This document shows positions 13,650 to 13,897 of a stretch of 13,897 nucleotides of DNA, one piece after another. The position numbers and the translations under genes were made by a program. The notes beneath the pieces were generated by a model. The model had not been told where the DNA came from. It searched no databases and saw nothing but the letters and a program-made list of their open reading frames with translations. The stretch is from Patescibacteria group bacterium (GTDB lineage Bacteria > Patescibacteriota > Minisyncoccia > Minisyncoccales > Minisyncoccaceae): NCBI GenBank assembly GCA_030156465.1, contig JASGMO010000012.1, positions 1-13,897 on the forward strand. Direction: 5' to 3'. Each line of letters opens with the position of its first letter. The stretch's first letter is position 1.

Positions 13650-13653
13650 GATA

Positions 13654-13682
13654 TTGACTATATTCATATATTATTTTACAAT
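13654..13682 (+). promoter_or_regulatory. Sigma70-type promoter of rnpB
   Basis: TTGACT (13654-13659), a 17-bp spacer and TACAAT (13677-13682) make a strong promoter. Transcription starting 7 nt past the -10 (about 13689) coincides with the first base expected for the P1 helix of RNase P RNA. The promoter lies between murJ and rnpB, back to back with the murJ start. Confidence 0.75.
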
Positions 13683-13688
13683 AAGGAT

Positions 13689-13897
13689 GCCTTAACAAGT
13701 TGAGTAATCGCCTTTTTTAAGGAGGAAAGTCCGAACTTCCATTAAAGGGTAGCGGGTAATTCCCGTCATTCGTGAGAAAGAGGTGCGAACAGAGACGCTT
13801 TATTCCGAGAGGAATAAGTACCCTTCGGGGTAAGCTTTAAGGGAAACCTTAGAGGTGAAACGGCTAAATCCTTACCTGGAAGCAAGAACAAACTCTC
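13689..13897 (+). ncRNA. rnpB: RNase P RNA, 5' part (runs off the right edge)
   Basis: This is the catalytic RNA that removes 5' leaders from pre-tRNAs. Conserved blocks include AATCGCC followed by the CR-I/P4 strand GGAGGAAAGTCCG (13721-13733), then GGGTAGCGGGTAATTCCCG, GGTGCGAACAGAGACG, and GAAACGGCTAAATCC with TGGAAGCAAG near the right edge. P3 is reduced to CCTT-TTTT-AAGG (13711-13722). Other hairpins are compact: TTATTCC-GAGA-GGAATAA and TACCC-TTCG-GGGTA. The layout is bacterial and most like type A. The 3' half, including the second P4 strand, is outside the window. Confidence 0.93.

Noticed and set aside
1..13897. CRISPR array, insertion sequence, phage or defence island
   Set aside because: No regularly spaced repeats, transposase, integrase, terminal inverted repeats or toxin-antitoxin-like genes were found. 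The content is housekeeping.

Overview
The window looks like a piece of a small, AT-rich bacterial chromosome, most likely from the Candidate Phyla Radiation (Patescibacteria), possibly a Parcubacteria-type lineage. This is inferred from compact, often overlapping genes, almost no Shine-Dalgarno sequences, a release factor 1 without its N-terminal domain, an RNase P RNA with a minimal P3 helix, a cysteine-rich surface pilin, and ADP-forming acetyl-CoA synthetase beside PEP synthase. TAA, TAG and TGA all end genes, so the genetic code appears standard.

Left end (1-1127): divergent ribosomal protein genes. The start of rpsB runs off the left edge on the minus strand. rpmE and a truncated prfA run on the plus strand. 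prfA ends in a hairpin that also serves as terminator for the genes converging from the right.

Minus-strand block 1126-3236: rplY (L25/CTC) is translationally coupled to an exported lytic transglycosylase with a PcsB-like coiled coil. Block 3279-8589: a metabolic operon read in the order ACD beta subunit, ACD alpha subunit, an unannotated 33-residue membrane microprotein, PEP synthase and a PfkB-family kinase. Its products would turn acetyl-CoA into acetate plus ATP and interconvert pyruvate and PEP.

Block 8630-10160 (minus): a cysteine-rich type IV pilin-like protein, a tRNA-Thr(CGU), and an FtsB/DivIC-like division protein whose last codons lie inside the tRNA gene. A second 33-residue membrane microprotein (10168-10269, plus strand) starts 7 bp from the FtsB-like start and converges on lepA. 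Block 10266-13614 (minus): murJ then lepA, overlapping by 11 bp. Right edge: the 5' part of rnpB on the plus strand, divergent from murJ.

The strongest global signal is in gene starts. Seven first genes of apparent transcription units (rpsB, rpmE, rplY, ACD beta, pilin, the second microprotein, murJ) have a sigma70-like -10 box only 6-9 bp before the ATG. Their mRNAs should therefore be leaderless or nearly so. Downstream genes mostly start at stop/start overlaps or very short gaps. The two microproteins, the CDS-tRNA overlap and the RF1 truncation are the other main points to check. No mobile element, CRISPR array or defence system was seen, and no gene-free stretch exceeds about 80 bp.
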